Source: Candidatus Obscuribacter sp. (GTDB lineage: Bacteria; Cyanobacteriota; Vampirovibrionia; Obscuribacterales; Obscuribacteraceae). From it: 64,000 nt of DNA. Position 1 is the stretch's first letter. Each line of letters opens with the position of its first letter. The notes below the pieces were generated by a model. That model was not told where the DNA came from. It was given only the letters and a program-made list of their open reading frames with translations, and did not search any database. Both the position numbers and the translations under genes were made by a program. Of this stretch, positions 17,128 through 26,063 are shown piece by piece. The DNA is taken from the NCBI GenBank assembly GCA_021772095.1, contig JADYXR010000183.1:1-64000 (forward strand), in the 5' to 3' direction.

Positions 17128-18027
17128 CTACTCAGGACTGGACACCGCACCGCCGGTGACACCAGTAGATGAAACACTAATTGCATGTCGTTCCAACGCA
17201 GTCGGATCGAACGCGACATCCATTTTGGTAAAGACAGTCACGGCTTGCGGAATCTGATCTATTTTGGTGGTCACGTTTTTACCACCAGCAATTGCAGATC
17301 CGTAACTTTTAAAAACTTCTGGGTTGGCGATACGAGGCGGCGCGCATGAGCCATCTACGAGAGCAGGCAGTGATGAAAATTTGAAAATCAAATCGTCATC
17401 CGGACTAGGCAGCCGAGCGTTTATGTTTCCTTTAAACAGATTGCTTTTCGGATCCACATAACCGCTGCGCCGATCAAAATCTGCCAACTCTTCGATGGTT
17501 AGCAGACTTTGAACGTTTGATTGAACATTCTCGATAAATCCTAAATCAACGCGAAGAACTTCCGGCTCAAATGTCTTGAGCCACGGCAAAAAAGAATTAC
17601 TGGTCCTACTCCTCGCTTTCTCGTAATCCAGCGTCGCTTGTCGCACATCTTTTGCCACGATTTCGATCTGATTTTTTCGCTCGTACTCTACCGTCGCCTG
17701 ACTCGAATAAACTTCATTCATAAGTTGATCGCAAAGTGGTGCCAGATGCCGAAGTCCTTGGCGCTCGCATTCGTAAGAATTTTGTCGCGTGACATAAACC
17801 ATCTCGCGAGATCTAGCGACGAGCTGATTCATCTGCCCAACGCGATCGCCGACATTTATTGTTTTAGCAATTGACAAAGAAAGCGAGTCGACATCGTATT
17901 GAGACCGCGTGTGCTGCGACAACACAGTGCTAAAAAGTATGCCAATCAAACCAACGGCAAGGATGATCACAGTGACCAATGCCACCATTGTGAGCATGTT
18001 TCCTTTCGATCTGAGGCGTCTTTTCAT
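17128..18027 (-). CDS. TadG-like membrane-anchored protein
   Basis: 299 residues. A short basic N-terminus (KRRLRSKGN) leads straight into one hydrophobic helix (about 11-35, LTMVALVTVIILAVGLIGILF), the arrangement of TadE/TadG pseudopilin-like proteins of Flp pilus systems and related secretion-linked proteins. The rest is extracytoplasmic and partly helical (SREMVYVTRQNSYECERQG). No VWA motif is visible, so this is a likeness in architecture only. It diverges from a second protein of the same type at 18100. No tad secretion ATPase or prepilin peptidase lies in the window. Confidence 0.5.
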   Translation of the reverse strand: MKRRLRSKGNMLTMVALVTVIILAVGLIGILFSTVLSQHTRSQYDVDSLSLSIAKTINVGDRVGQMNQLVARSREMVYVTRQNSYECERQGLRHLAPLCDQLMNEVYSSQATVEYERKNQIEIVAKDVRQATLDYEKARSRTSNSFLPWLKTFEPEVLRVDLGFIENVQSNVQSLLTIEELADFDRRSGYVDPKSNLFKGNINARLPSPDDDLIFKFSSLPALVDGSCAPPRIANPEVFKSYGSAIAGGKNVTTKIDQIPQAVTVFTKMDVAFDPTALERHAISVSSTGVTGGAVSSPE

Positions 18028-18099
18028 GGTAAGTTATAGTGCGGAACTCGATGTAGTCGAGGCTTGCTTAAGGTCCTTGTGAAAGTATCTCACGAAATT

Positions 18100-18687
18100 A
18101 TGCGTATGCGTTCGGTCCGAACACGAAGACACTCAAAACGATCGAGTATCGGCAGTAATATTCCGGACTTTGCCGCCGCGATGGTGATCCTCGTACTCGT
18201 AGTCTTCATCCCACTTTTGGACCTTACCATTCTGCCGATTCGCTGGATGTTAGCGCGCGAAATAATCAATGAATATTCTCGGAGATTGGCTCTGTGTGAA
18301 ACATTTAGCAAAGCGTACAAAACCATGCAGGCGGATCCGTCATTAGCAACCAGACTGCTCAGACTTGGTGGGGTCGAATCCAAAGACATAAGTTTACGAT
18401 TGAGAATTTCTCGCGTATTCATTACGCCGCGAACGGACGAACACTTGTTCGTGTATGCACCCGGTCGTATACCTCCAGCCTGGCTGCCTGGAGGAGAAAA
18501 GTCACCCTGCACTTACACATTAGAATTGACGGTCGACACATTAATTTCGCCGGCTATTTTATTTTCCAGCAAAGGCGTTTCAGTTCCAGGATTGACTGGC
18601 CCCGTGCCTTTCCGGATAGGCGCATCGCATGAATGGGAAAATTTAGGACGAAATCCGGGCACTCGGGCTTTCTATCTGAACGAATAG
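18100..18687 (+). CDS. TadE-like single-TM protein
   Basis: 195 residues from the ATG at 18100; a TTG at 18064 is in frame and no clear Shine-Dalgarno site decides. A basic arm (RTRRHSKRSS) is followed by DFAAAMVILVLVVFIPLLDL, one helix with a preceding acidic residue as in TadE-type N-termini, then an extracytoplasmic domain with one Cys pair region. It is divergent to the TadG-like gene, sharing about 70 bases of promoter space. Both products may belong to the same surface assembly, which is inference from layout and topology. Confidence 0.5.
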   Translation: MRMRSVRTRRHSKRSSIGSNIPDFAAAMVILVLVVFIPLLDLTILPIRWMLAREIINEYSRRLALCETFSKAYKTMQADPSLATRLLRLGGVESKDISLRLRISRVFITPRTDEHLFVYAPGRIPPAWLPGGEKSPCTYTLELTVDTLISPAILFSSKGVSVPGLTGPVPFRIGASHEWENLGRNPGTRAFYLNE

Positions 18688-18783
18688 TTTAAGACCGTCC
18701 GGGTGGTATATTGTGTAACCGCTTCGATCGACTCCTGGATTCCGGCGTGTATCCATTTGCATACAAAACTGAGGTTTAGTTTG

Positions 18784-19593
18784 ATGAAAATAGCTCGCAT
18801 GGTTCGGTCCGTAACGCTGGCCGCAACGGCTCTTCTTCTTTCGCTTGCACCAGCGATGGCACAAGGCAACGGTCAAACAACGTTGGATATCTACAATGGC
18901 TCAAATAATCCAGTAAAGGTTTTCCTTACGCTGAATAACTACACTGGTAATAATCCTGGCTTCGTTCAAAGCGTAGCCAATCTTCCATGGCGACATAAAG
19001 TCAACATGAAAGTAATCAATCAATTTCAGGGCTCATTCAATCTTCGGAATGGAGATACGGCTTCGCTGACTATGCCTGCTGGTCAAGCTATCGCTGGTAA
19101 TATCGTTTTTGGAAGCGCTCCTAACAATTGTCGGACGCAACAAAATCCAAACGGACAAAATCTGGGAGAGTTTACACTCAACAACAACACTGCTGCGTTT
19201 TTCAATAACAATCCTCCTTATTCGCAAGAAGCCATCGACATCAGTTGCGTCAACGGCGTCAACTCGAAGATGCAGTTTGATATGACCCAGTCGAATGGTT
19301 CCGGCAACTGGGGTACAGCCGGATTTAACAACGTAACAACATTCGCCAACAAAAAATTCACACCACCACCAAGTTCTAACCTTGGAATTCCTGGTGTTTT
19401 TCCAGTCGGTTGCGACATCTGCACGGGACAAGTGGATGCTGGATGTAGCCCGACATGGACTGCGTACACAGTCGGAAACGCGACCAATATCTGCAACGTA
19501 CAGAGACCTGGTACCAGATCCGGCGGAACAGTTAAAATCACCTACAATGGTGAGTTCCCAATACCCGCATCTCAGACCAACCTCTCCCGTTGA
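18784..19593 (+). CDS. Secreted protein, possibly thaumatin-like
   Basis: 269 residues from the ATG at 18784, which has GAGG 8 bases upstream and is followed by a signal peptide ending LAPAMA. The mature protein is Asn-rich with about eight Cys (NNCRT, DISCVNG, VGCDICTG, DAGCSP, NICNV). The stretch EAIDISCVNGVNSKMQFDM resembles the core 'D-I-S-x-V-x-G-x-N' motif of thaumatin-like proteins; overall similarity is weak. Its stop TGA overlaps the TTG start of the next gene by two bases, so the two are co-translated. Confidence 0.5.
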   Translation: MKIARMVRSVTLAATALLLSLAPAMAQGNGQTTLDIYNGSNNPVKVFLTLNNYTGNNPGFVQSVANLPWRHKVNMKVINQFQGSFNLRNGDTASLTMPAGQAIAGNIVFGSAPNNCRTQQNPNGQNLGEFTLNNNTAAFFNNNPPYSQEAIDISCVNGVNSKMQFDMTQSNGSGNWGTAGFNNVTTFANKKFTPPPSSNLGIPGVFPVGCDICTGQVDAGCSPTWTAYTVGNATNICNVQRPGTRSGGTVKITYNGEFPIPASQTNLSR

Positions 19594-20210
19594 TTCCCAA
19601 ACAGGCAATAAAAGTAATTCTTTCGTTGCTTGTTTGCTATCAAACAATCACCTCAGCGGCCGCGTTCGAAGAAGACTTCGGAGAACGCGGCCTTAATATT
19701 GGTAATGACTGGGTCATTTACGTAGAAGCGAAAAACAAGAAAGAATTCTTGAACTACAAAGGCTCGCATCTCAATCCGATTACCAACCTTCGCGTGATTT
19801 ATCGGAAGACTCCACGTCATTCGAGTGACGCCGACATCACGCCGCGCACGTACGAAGACCTGTGGTATCACCAGGGCAGAGCGCTGGGCAGCCGCCGTTA
19901 TTGCAAGCTTGAAATCGACGAGACAAAGCGCGGTATCGTCATTTTTCGCAATTCGGAAGACGCGGTGCGAGAACCACGGGCGGTGGCAAATTCCATAGTG
20001 AAGTTGACTGTTGAATTGGCGCTGAAAAACGTCGTATGCCTGGGATTCGTAGTGCCCAAGGAAATGTATAATGATGTGATCTTGGACTTGGCGCACTTTG
20101 GATTCACAAACAAGCCAACTCTAAAGCTAGGGGGGATGCAGACGAGCATTTATCTTATGTCGAATCCGTCCGGATTGGAAACCGATTTGTATTTCCAGAA
20201 ATGGCGCTGA
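19590..20210 (+). CDS. Exported protein of unknown function, coupled to upstream gene
   Basis: 206 residues from a TTG at 19590 that overlaps the previous stop (TTGA). A signal peptide is visible (AIKVILSLLVCYQTITSAAA). The mature domain has beta strands and charged turns (GNDWVIYVEAKNKKEFLNY, LRVIYRKTP, RRYCKLEID). I do not recognise the family. Coupled translation with the Cys-rich secreted protein suggests a shared role outside the cytoplasmic membrane. Confidence 0.7.
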   Translation: MIPKQAIKVILSLLVCYQTITSAAAFEEDFGERGLNIGNDWVIYVEAKNKKEFLNYKGSHLNPITNLRVIYRKTPRHSSDADITPRTYEDLWYHQGRALGSRRYCKLEIDETKRGIVIFRNSEDAVREPRAVANSIVKLTVELALKNVVCLGFVVPKEMYNDVILDLAHFGFTNKPTLKLGGMQTSIYLMSNPSGLETDLYFQKWR

Positions 20211-20327
20211 GTTGGTTCGAATCGGTTCGAACAACGGATGAGAACATCTGAGCACCGCCTGTAATGCCTTGACGCTCGAAATATTTGCTAACTCTGATTG
20301 AAACTTCTTTAAGTCGGAGTGTTCAAA

Positions 20328-21545
20328 CTAATTTTGCGCGCCAGGCGACGAACTCACTGATGGTTCTGATGATTCACGCTTGAACGACGCTGCAGTTTTG
20401 ATCATCGAATCAGTGCTGTCCATCAGCGCGATACCGGTTTTGCCCGGGGCAAATTTGATTTCGGTATTGAGCTGAGCAAGACGTTGCGGTAGATGCATGG
20501 ACGGAAACGTATGCCCGAACACGCGCACTTCGCACCAGCCGACCTTGGTCAAAAGCTTGGCGCTAGCGGGCGGAGGGTTTGTATCCAGGACCACTGGATC
20601 TTCTTGAGGTTCTGCCGCGCGCGATTGTTCTTGTTGTTCGCTTGCCGGTAAATCCGCTCGATTGCGAACGCGCATTCCGCCGAAACCTAGAGCGCCAGGG
20701 ATTCCCATGCCGGCCATGTTAATCAGTTGGGTTCCAACCATGGTGCCGACTTGTCGGAGACGATTAGGACTGCCACCACCGGCACCGCCATCGCCGGAAG
20801 TCGCTTGACCGCGTTCATCCTGTTGTTGGCTCGATTTAAAATGGAGCTTCTTATCTGCGTATTCATCGAGTGCATCTATTCGCACGCTTAAATCCGGATC
20901 CTTCGACGCGGTACCAAATGCGGTGCGCTCCAAACGGCTCAAGCGATCTTCCACGGGCTCTCCCGGATACGCCTTTTTTAGAATCGCAGATTCCAGTTCG
21001 GTTATGTGCGGATAGTCACCATTACTCGAATCTTGTTGCTGTTGCTCGACCTGGCCGGACATCGAGGGGTCGTTTCCATAGTCAGCAGACTGTCCACCTT
21101 GTGATTGATCGGCTCCCGCGTAATCTTGTTGCGGCGGAGCGTCGTTTGAAGCCGCTTCAAAATCAGGATCTTCTTTGAACAATTTCTTGCCCAATTTCTT
21201 TTCCGCGTACTCCTGCAATGCGTCAGTTCGATCGCCTAAATCAGGGTTGGTTGAGGGCTTTCCAAAAGCCTTGGTTTCAAGCCGCACAAGACGGGCAGTT
21301 AAATCGTCGGTCGCAAAACTCTTTCCGAGAAGCGCAGTCTCAATCGATGTCACTCGCGGATATGAATCACCACCGACATCGGAACCCGAGTTTTCATTGG
21401 CATTTGCATCGTTTGCAGCATCAGACTGAGCAACAACATCGGGCGCAACCAGATCCGGCGCGAGCGATTCGTAGTTACCGAATGCTTTTGCGTTTAGTCC
21501 GATTGAAAGAGATAGCGCCAGAATTGAACAGGCAATAATTCGCAA
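20328..21545 (-). CDS. Exported protein with a repeated 60-residue module
   Basis: 405 residues from a TTG with a signal peptide ending NAKAFG. Two copies of a module occur at about 62-122 and 180-240. Each begins YP(R/H)(V/I)T and continues with (I/L)E(T/S)A(L/I)L, RL.RLE..AFG and R.DAL.EYA(D/E)KKL. A partial third copy near 340-370 has the FGHTFP and RLAQLN pieces. Between copies lie Gln/Gly/Ser-rich linkers. The module has no known function that I can name. The C-terminal part (KVGWCEVRVFGHTFPSMHLP) may be a separate fold. Nothing in the neighbours explains its job. Confidence 0.65.
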   Translation of the reverse strand: MRIIACSILALSLSIGLNAKAFGNYESLAPDLVAPDVVAQSDAANDANANENSGSDVGGDSYPRVTSIETALLGKSFATDDLTARLVRLETKAFGKPSTNPDLGDRTDALQEYAEKKLGKKLFKEDPDFEAASNDAPPQQDYAGADQSQGGQSADYGNDPSMSGQVEQQQQDSSNGDYPHITELESAILKKAYPGEPVEDRLSRLERTAFGTASKDPDLSVRIDALDEYADKKLHFKSSQQQDERGQATSGDGGAGGGSPNRLRQVGTMVGTQLINMAGMGIPGALGFGGMRVRNRADLPASEQQEQSRAAEPQEDPVVLDTNPPPASAKLLTKVGWCEVRVFGHTFPSMHLPQRLAQLNTEIKFAPGKTGIALMDSTDSMIKTAASFKRESSEPSVSSSPGAQN

Positions 21546-21622
21546 TTTGGTCGACCTGCTTGAATACCTTCGAATTGTAGCCTGCTTCAGCTTGTGAGAA
21601 GGTCCGGAATGATAAAGTGTAG

Positions 21623-21651
21623 GTCTTAATTTCCTAAATAAGAGTTAAGAC
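21623..21651. promoter_or_regulatory. Inverted repeat upstream of the P450 gene
   Basis: GTCTTAA, 15 bases, TTAAGAC: perfect 7-bp arms between the divergent starts at 21545 and 21690. The spacing is compatible with a dimeric repressor site, but no regulator gene is adjacent. Confidence 0.3.
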
Positions 21652-21689
21652 GCTCGACAACGGTCGAAATTATATCGAGACAAAGCGCC

Positions 21690-23036
21690 ATGCAGACAGC
21701 CCCTCCGGGTCCAAAGTCAAAATCTTTCGGACTAGATTTTCTAAACCAATTTAAGATTGATCCGCTCGGAACCTCAACGAGACTGCGAGACGACTTTGGG
21801 GATATTGTCCTGCTCAAGTTCGGTCCGGCGGATTGGGTTATGTGCAACCACCCGGACGCAGTCAAAGAAATTTTTGTCACTAACTGGCGCAAATTCGGAA
21901 AAACAGATCGTTTTAAACAGCTCATCGGTAGTGTGGATGGACAAGGTTTGGTTGTCAGCGAAGGCGATCTCTGGCGCAAACAGCGACGCATTATTCAACC
22001 CTCGTTCAGTCACGAACTTATCATTAAGGAGCACGCGGCCTCGATTGTAAGAGAAACAACACAGCACATTTCTAATTGGAAACCAGGAACCATTTTAAAT
22101 CTGCACGATGAGATGACAGCGATCACATTGAAGATCGCCGCTCGGATATTTTTCGATGTTGACGCCACCTCTGAAGCAAAAGATTTAGCCGACTCGGTAT
22201 CGACGCTATCGCGGATTCTCTACCAGGAATTTTCGGAACTTGTGCCATTGCCAGACTGGTTGCCCTTTCCATCTAAGATTGAAAAACGCAAGGCGATCGC
22301 TACACTCGATAAATTTATATATGGAGTAATCGAGAAACACAAAAAAGATCCTGAACTTCACACTGTCGTTTCAATGCTTTTAAACGCGCGCGATACCGAA
22401 GGTGATGGCAGCGGGATGAGTGAAGTTCAAGTGCGCGACGAAGCGATCACTCTATTCAATGCTGGTCACGACACAACGGCAACAGCGCTGGCATGGTCGT
22501 TTTATCTCATTCTGCGAGATGACCAGATTTGTGAAAAAGTAAATGCTGAAATCGATGCTGCTTGCAGGAACAACAAGCCAAACGTCGGCTGCTTGCCACT
22601 AGTGCCACTGACGGTGCAATGCATTAAGGAAGCGATGCGAATGTACGCACCGGTCTGGATGATACCAAGACAGTGCAACGAGAATGTGGAATTCTTCGGA
22701 TACCATCTGAAGAAAGGCACTCAGCTGAACGTTTCGCCTTATGTGATTCAACGTGACCCTCGATTTTTCGAAAATCCGGATCAGTTTTTACCCGATCGTT
22801 TTTCCGCGGAAAATGAAAAATCGATTTACCCGAACGCTTTCTTTCCCTTCGGAGCAGGTCCCAGAAGCTGCATTGGACGGGAGTTTTCAATGATGGAAAT
22901 GCCGCTGATTGTTGCAACCATAAGCCAACAGTTTCGCCTCGACCTGGAAGCGGATTCAAAAAACATTGGGATGAATCCACTTGTATCACTTGAACCCAAA
23001 GAACCAATTCACTTCCGAGTGAAGGCAAAACACTAA
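21690..23036 (+). CDS. Cytochrome P450
   Basis: 448 residues, a full-length soluble bacterial P450. The I-helix oxygen-activation motif AGHDTT is at 258-263, the ExxR motif (EAMR) at 314-317, the PERF-like DRF at 369-371, and the heme loop FGAGPRSCIG with Cys394 as thiolate ligand. The N-terminus keeps the PPGPK hinge seen in membrane-associated class II enzymes but lacks an anchor helix. It would hydroxylate or epoxidise a hydrophobic substrate; similarity to fatty-acid/alkane-type CYPs is an impression only. No ferredoxin or reductase gene is next to it, so the redox partner is encoded elsewhere. Confidence 0.95.
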   Translation: MQTAPPGPKSKSFGLDFLNQFKIDPLGTSTRLRDDFGDIVLLKFGPADWVMCNHPDAVKEIFVTNWRKFGKTDRFKQLIGSVDGQGLVVSEGDLWRKQRRIIQPSFSHELIIKEHAASIVRETTQHISNWKPGTILNLHDEMTAITLKIAARIFFDVDATSEAKDLADSVSTLSRILYQEFSELVPLPDWLPFPSKIEKRKAIATLDKFIYGVIEKHKKDPELHTVVSMLLNARDTEGDGSGMSEVQVRDEAITLFNAGHDTTATALAWSFYLILRDDQICEKVNAEIDAACRNNKPNVGCLPLVPLTVQCIKEAMRMYAPVWMIPRQCNENVEFFGYHLKKGTQLNVSPYVIQRDPRFFENPDQFLPDRFSAENEKSIYPNAFFPFGAGPRSCIGREFSMMEMPLIVATISQQFRLDLEADSKNIGMNPLVSLEPKEPIHFRVKAKH

Positions 23037-23285
23037 TTGTGGTTGGCACGCAAGGTCGAAGAGAGTGTTAAAAAATTGCGTAGTACTATCGATTCAAATC
23101 GAGCCTTACACGTCGCGGAGGATGGCGACACAAGCTAGATTAGCACCGATAGCTTCAATGGCTGGCGCGATGTTATGACCTGGCAAGTATGCATAATAGA
23201 TGAATGCGTGTGTTTCGATTACGGGATCCGAAATTGGTGATCAAAATTAAGAACCCACTTCCCATCAACAAGCAAGCGGAGGCCA

Positions 23286-24602
23286 ATGCCGGAAAATTCA
23301 AGCTTGTCTACCGATCTGGAAGTATCGCTGCTTGATGCAGAGAAACAGAAGACGATCACAGCCATCAAGAAGCTCAATCTGCGGGTCACGCCAACGGAGC
23401 TGGCAGCAGAGTCAGGATTGTCGATCAACAGAGCGTCGTTTTGGCTGAACAAAATTGCCGGTGATACTCGCGGTCGACTAGAGGTAGCCGCTGATGGAAC
23501 TATTTTTTACACGTTCGCGCCTGATTTCACAAACGCTTATTTGCAGCGTGGCATTAAAAAGACTGGACTGATTGTCGGGTTTGCCATATTTCAAGTCACC
23601 TACTGGCTCTTACGAGTATCGTTCGGTTTCGTACTCGTGCTTTCCTTAGCAGTAATTGTAATCATCATCGTTGCATTAATAGTGGTTGCCATAGCAGCAA
23701 TATTTGGTGATAGCGGCGGCGATGGTGGCTTCGAGTTTGGTGACGGCTTTTTCGATCTGGATTTTCTTTGGGACGCATTGAACTTTACCTACAGCCCATC
23801 GCACACCGCCTACTACAACAGCGTGCCTACTGTTCGTCGCGCTGAGTACACGAAATTTGTGAAAGAGCACCCGAAGGGAAACTTTTTCCTCGAATGTTTC
23901 TCATTCCTGTTCGGCGATGGTGCCCCGAATTCCAATATCGAGGAAGTTCGTTGGCGCGAAATTGCTCGCATGATTCGGCTGCACGGCGGAGTAGTTTCGA
24001 CTGAACAAATAGCGCCTTTCCTGGATGGCGACCGGTCTGATTCCGGCATGATCTTGTCGGTGTTAGCGCAGTACAACGGCCGACCGGAAGTGACGAAGAG
24101 TGGATACATTGTTTATGTTTTCCCTGACCTGATGACAGGGGTGAAAGAAAATTACAGGTCAATTGCAACACCACCAACGGTGCCTTATTTAGAAGAGGAA
24201 CACTGGCAATTCTCCGCATTTGATGCCGGTATTCAGGCCAAAGTTTTGATCCTGGCTTGCCTCAACTTCGCTGGCTCCTGGTGGCTTTTCAAGCACATCG
24301 CCACGATCAGCATGTTGCATCCAATTGCTTATTTGATCGATTTCTTGATCACCTACGCCGTTATTTTCCTTGCCATCCCAGCGGGTCGTTTGCTGGTAAT
24401 AACTGTGCTCAACCATCGCATTGACGAACGCAATGAGAAACGCAGACAAGCGTACGAGCTTGTCAGAATTCCTAAAGATGATGTTCTTGAGGAGATTGAA
24501 GAGGCTCGCGAGATAAGAGCTGAGGAAGTATCGAAACTTAATTACGACCAATCAATTGTGTTTAACTCAGACAAAGATAGTCTCGAACAGCAATTTCAAT
24601 GA
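23286..24602 (+). CDS. Membrane protein with two winged-helix-like modules
   Basis: 438 residues. An N-terminal helix-turn-helix-like block (about 18-80: TPTELAAESGLSINRASFWLNKI, then beta strands ending GTIFYTFAP) is followed by two hydrophobic stretches (95-145) and a Gly/Asp-rich loop. A second block of the same plan lies at about 225-280 (EIARMIRLHGGVVSTEQIAPFL, strands ending GYIVYVFPDL), then two or three more helices and an acidic cytoplasmic tail. The repeated HTH-plus-wing pattern suggests two cytoplasmic winged-helix domains tethered to the membrane. Ligand or DNA target is unknown. The Shine-Dalgarno GGAGG is only 3 bases from the ATG. Confidence 0.6.
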   Translation: MPENSSLSTDLEVSLLDAEKQKTITAIKKLNLRVTPTELAAESGLSINRASFWLNKIAGDTRGRLEVAADGTIFYTFAPDFTNAYLQRGIKKTGLIVGFAIFQVTYWLLRVSFGFVLVLSLAVIVIIIVALIVVAIAAIFGDSGGDGGFEFGDGFFDLDFLWDALNFTYSPSHTAYYNSVPTVRRAEYTKFVKEHPKGNFFLECFSFLFGDGAPNSNIEEVRWREIARMIRLHGGVVSTEQIAPFLDGDRSDSGMILSVLAQYNGRPEVTKSGYIVYVFPDLMTGVKENYRSIATPPTVPYLEEEHWQFSAFDAGIQAKVLILACLNFAGSWWLFKHIATISMLHPIAYLIDFLITYAVIFLAIPAGRLLVITVLNHRIDERNEKRRQAYELVRIPKDDVLEEIEEAREIRAEEVSKLNYDQSIVFNSDKDSLEQQFQ

Positions 24603-24789
24603 CACTGCTTACTAAAAAACTAACGAGTGTGCAGGTTCAGTATTAGAAGAAGAATTAGTCGTAGAGAAGCGGAGAAGCCGACTTGCATATCCACGTTTCA
24701 ATGCCATCACTGACAGTGGCACATCCGTTTCGATTTAAATTAAACGAGACTTGCAAACGTTAAACCGACTCATAAACTAATCGTGAAAC

Positions 24790-24818
24790 TTGGACAGTTG
24801 GCTCCTATGGCGTATATA
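24790..24818 (+). promoter_or_regulatory. Sigma70-like promoter close to a start codon
   Basis: TTGGAC (24790-24795), a 17-base spacer, then TATATA (24813-24818). Transcription would begin around 24825-24828, directly before the ATG at 24829, so the message may be leaderless or the real start may be the ATG at 24847. Confidence 0.4.
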
Positions 24819-24828
24819 CTCAGAGATT

Positions 24829-25872
24829 ATGAACGCTCTGGATTCTATGACCGAGATTAAACCGTCCGCAAAACTAACTTTTCGCAAACCCCTGACTGTC
24901 GACCGCTGGTACGACTGGGACATAGTCGTGGATGCCCTGCCAGTTGCGGATTTCGGCGAACCGGACAACAAAACTCTCAACTTGTCGGAAGGCACTCACG
25001 AGATTTATCTTCGGCAAGAAATCTTGCCCGGCGTGTACAAATCCACGCAAAGACTTCGAGTCGCCTTGCGAAAAGGCGACGACGTAACGATACGCCTGGG
25101 TCCGGATCCCAAGAATTACCTCTTTGCGGCATTTGGTTTGGCAACATCTTTCTTGTCAGTACCATTGATGCATGATTCGCCTGGCATGGAAACCGTCGGA
25201 GCTGTTGTGTTCTGGGTGAGCCTCACGGTTATGGCACTCGTGATTTTCGCAGTAATCAAAGGCTTCGCGTTTCGACTCAGTATTGTCGAAACGGATGATC
25301 TACCCTCCGAACTTACTTCTGTGAACATTGCTACCGACAAAAAATCAATCGAAGCGGATCCCATCGTGAGGAGCCTGGCATCGGAATTCGCAGAAAAGTC
25401 TGCGATCAAAAAAACAGTCAAGATTCCGTTATCGGTTAAAGCGCGACGAAGCAACAGCAGCACTTTTTTTCTAATCGCTGGACTGATTTTATTTGATAAA
25501 CCCTCTCCTGTAGACATGTTTGGCATGGTGTCACTGGCAGTCGCGGCGCTAACACTTCTGATAAGCGCTGACTGGCGGAAAGAAGAGATTTTGAAAAATA
25601 TTAGCTTTTGCGCCTTCATGATTGCGTCTCTAATTGGTCTGGCTGTGGTTTTTGGTCCTCCGATAGGCGAGTGGTCACAGACTGTTTTTCTATCGATGAG
25701 CCTATGCCTTGGTGTTTCAGTAGCTATGAATTTTGGATACCACATTGCTAAAAGTATGAGTGGTTCTAAAACAGCGGGCATTATTACTTTGGTTTTGTAT
25801 TCGGGACTGGCTGTTTACTTCGTGTCGGCGTTGGTGCCTTCGATGTTGACGTTTGTCGCGCTGCACAAGTAG
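24829..25872 (+). CDS. Multi-pass membrane protein of unknown function
   Basis: 347 residues from the ATG at 24829. The first 100 residues form a soluble beta-rich domain (VDRWYDWDIVVDALPVADF, GTHEIYLRQEILPGVYKS, RVALRKGDDVTIRLG). Two helices follow (about 110-160), then a charged loop, then about five helices from 215 to the end. I do not recognise the family. In-frame ATGs at 24829 and 24847 both fit; a promoter-like sequence ends 10 bases before the first. Genes on both sides are on the same strand but well separated. Confidence 0.6.
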   Translation: MNALDSMTEIKPSAKLTFRKPLTVDRWYDWDIVVDALPVADFGEPDNKTLNLSEGTHEIYLRQEILPGVYKSTQRLRVALRKGDDVTIRLGPDPKNYLFAAFGLATSFLSVPLMHDSPGMETVGAVVFWVSLTVMALVIFAVIKGFAFRLSIVETDDLPSELTSVNIATDKKSIEADPIVRSLASEFAEKSAIKKTVKIPLSVKARRSNSSTFFLIAGLILFDKPSPVDMFGMVSLAVAALTLLISADWRKEEILKNISFCAFMIASLIGLAVVFGPPIGEWSQTVFLSMSLCLGVSVAMNFGYHIAKSMSGSKTAGIITLVLYSGLAVYFVSALVPSMLTFVALHK

Positions 25873-26063
25873 AATACGAAAACTGAGTTTTAATCAGTGT
25901 TTAAACACACGAAATGAATCTGAAGTCATGCGGCGATTGCATGCATCATCAATCGTCTGCGATCTGCCTTTCGCTTATCGTGGGAAATGTGTACTATCAA
26001 AATCCGACTAGCTGATTGATCATAAAATGATTTCCAGCCCGAAGGAATCACAAAGTTGGCTTG

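Noticed and set aside
20214-20240. GGTTCGAATC-type T-loop sequences suggesting a tRNA
   Set aside because: Two overlapping TTCGAA(T/C) copies, but no acceptor stem, anticodon arm or D arm can be folded around them.
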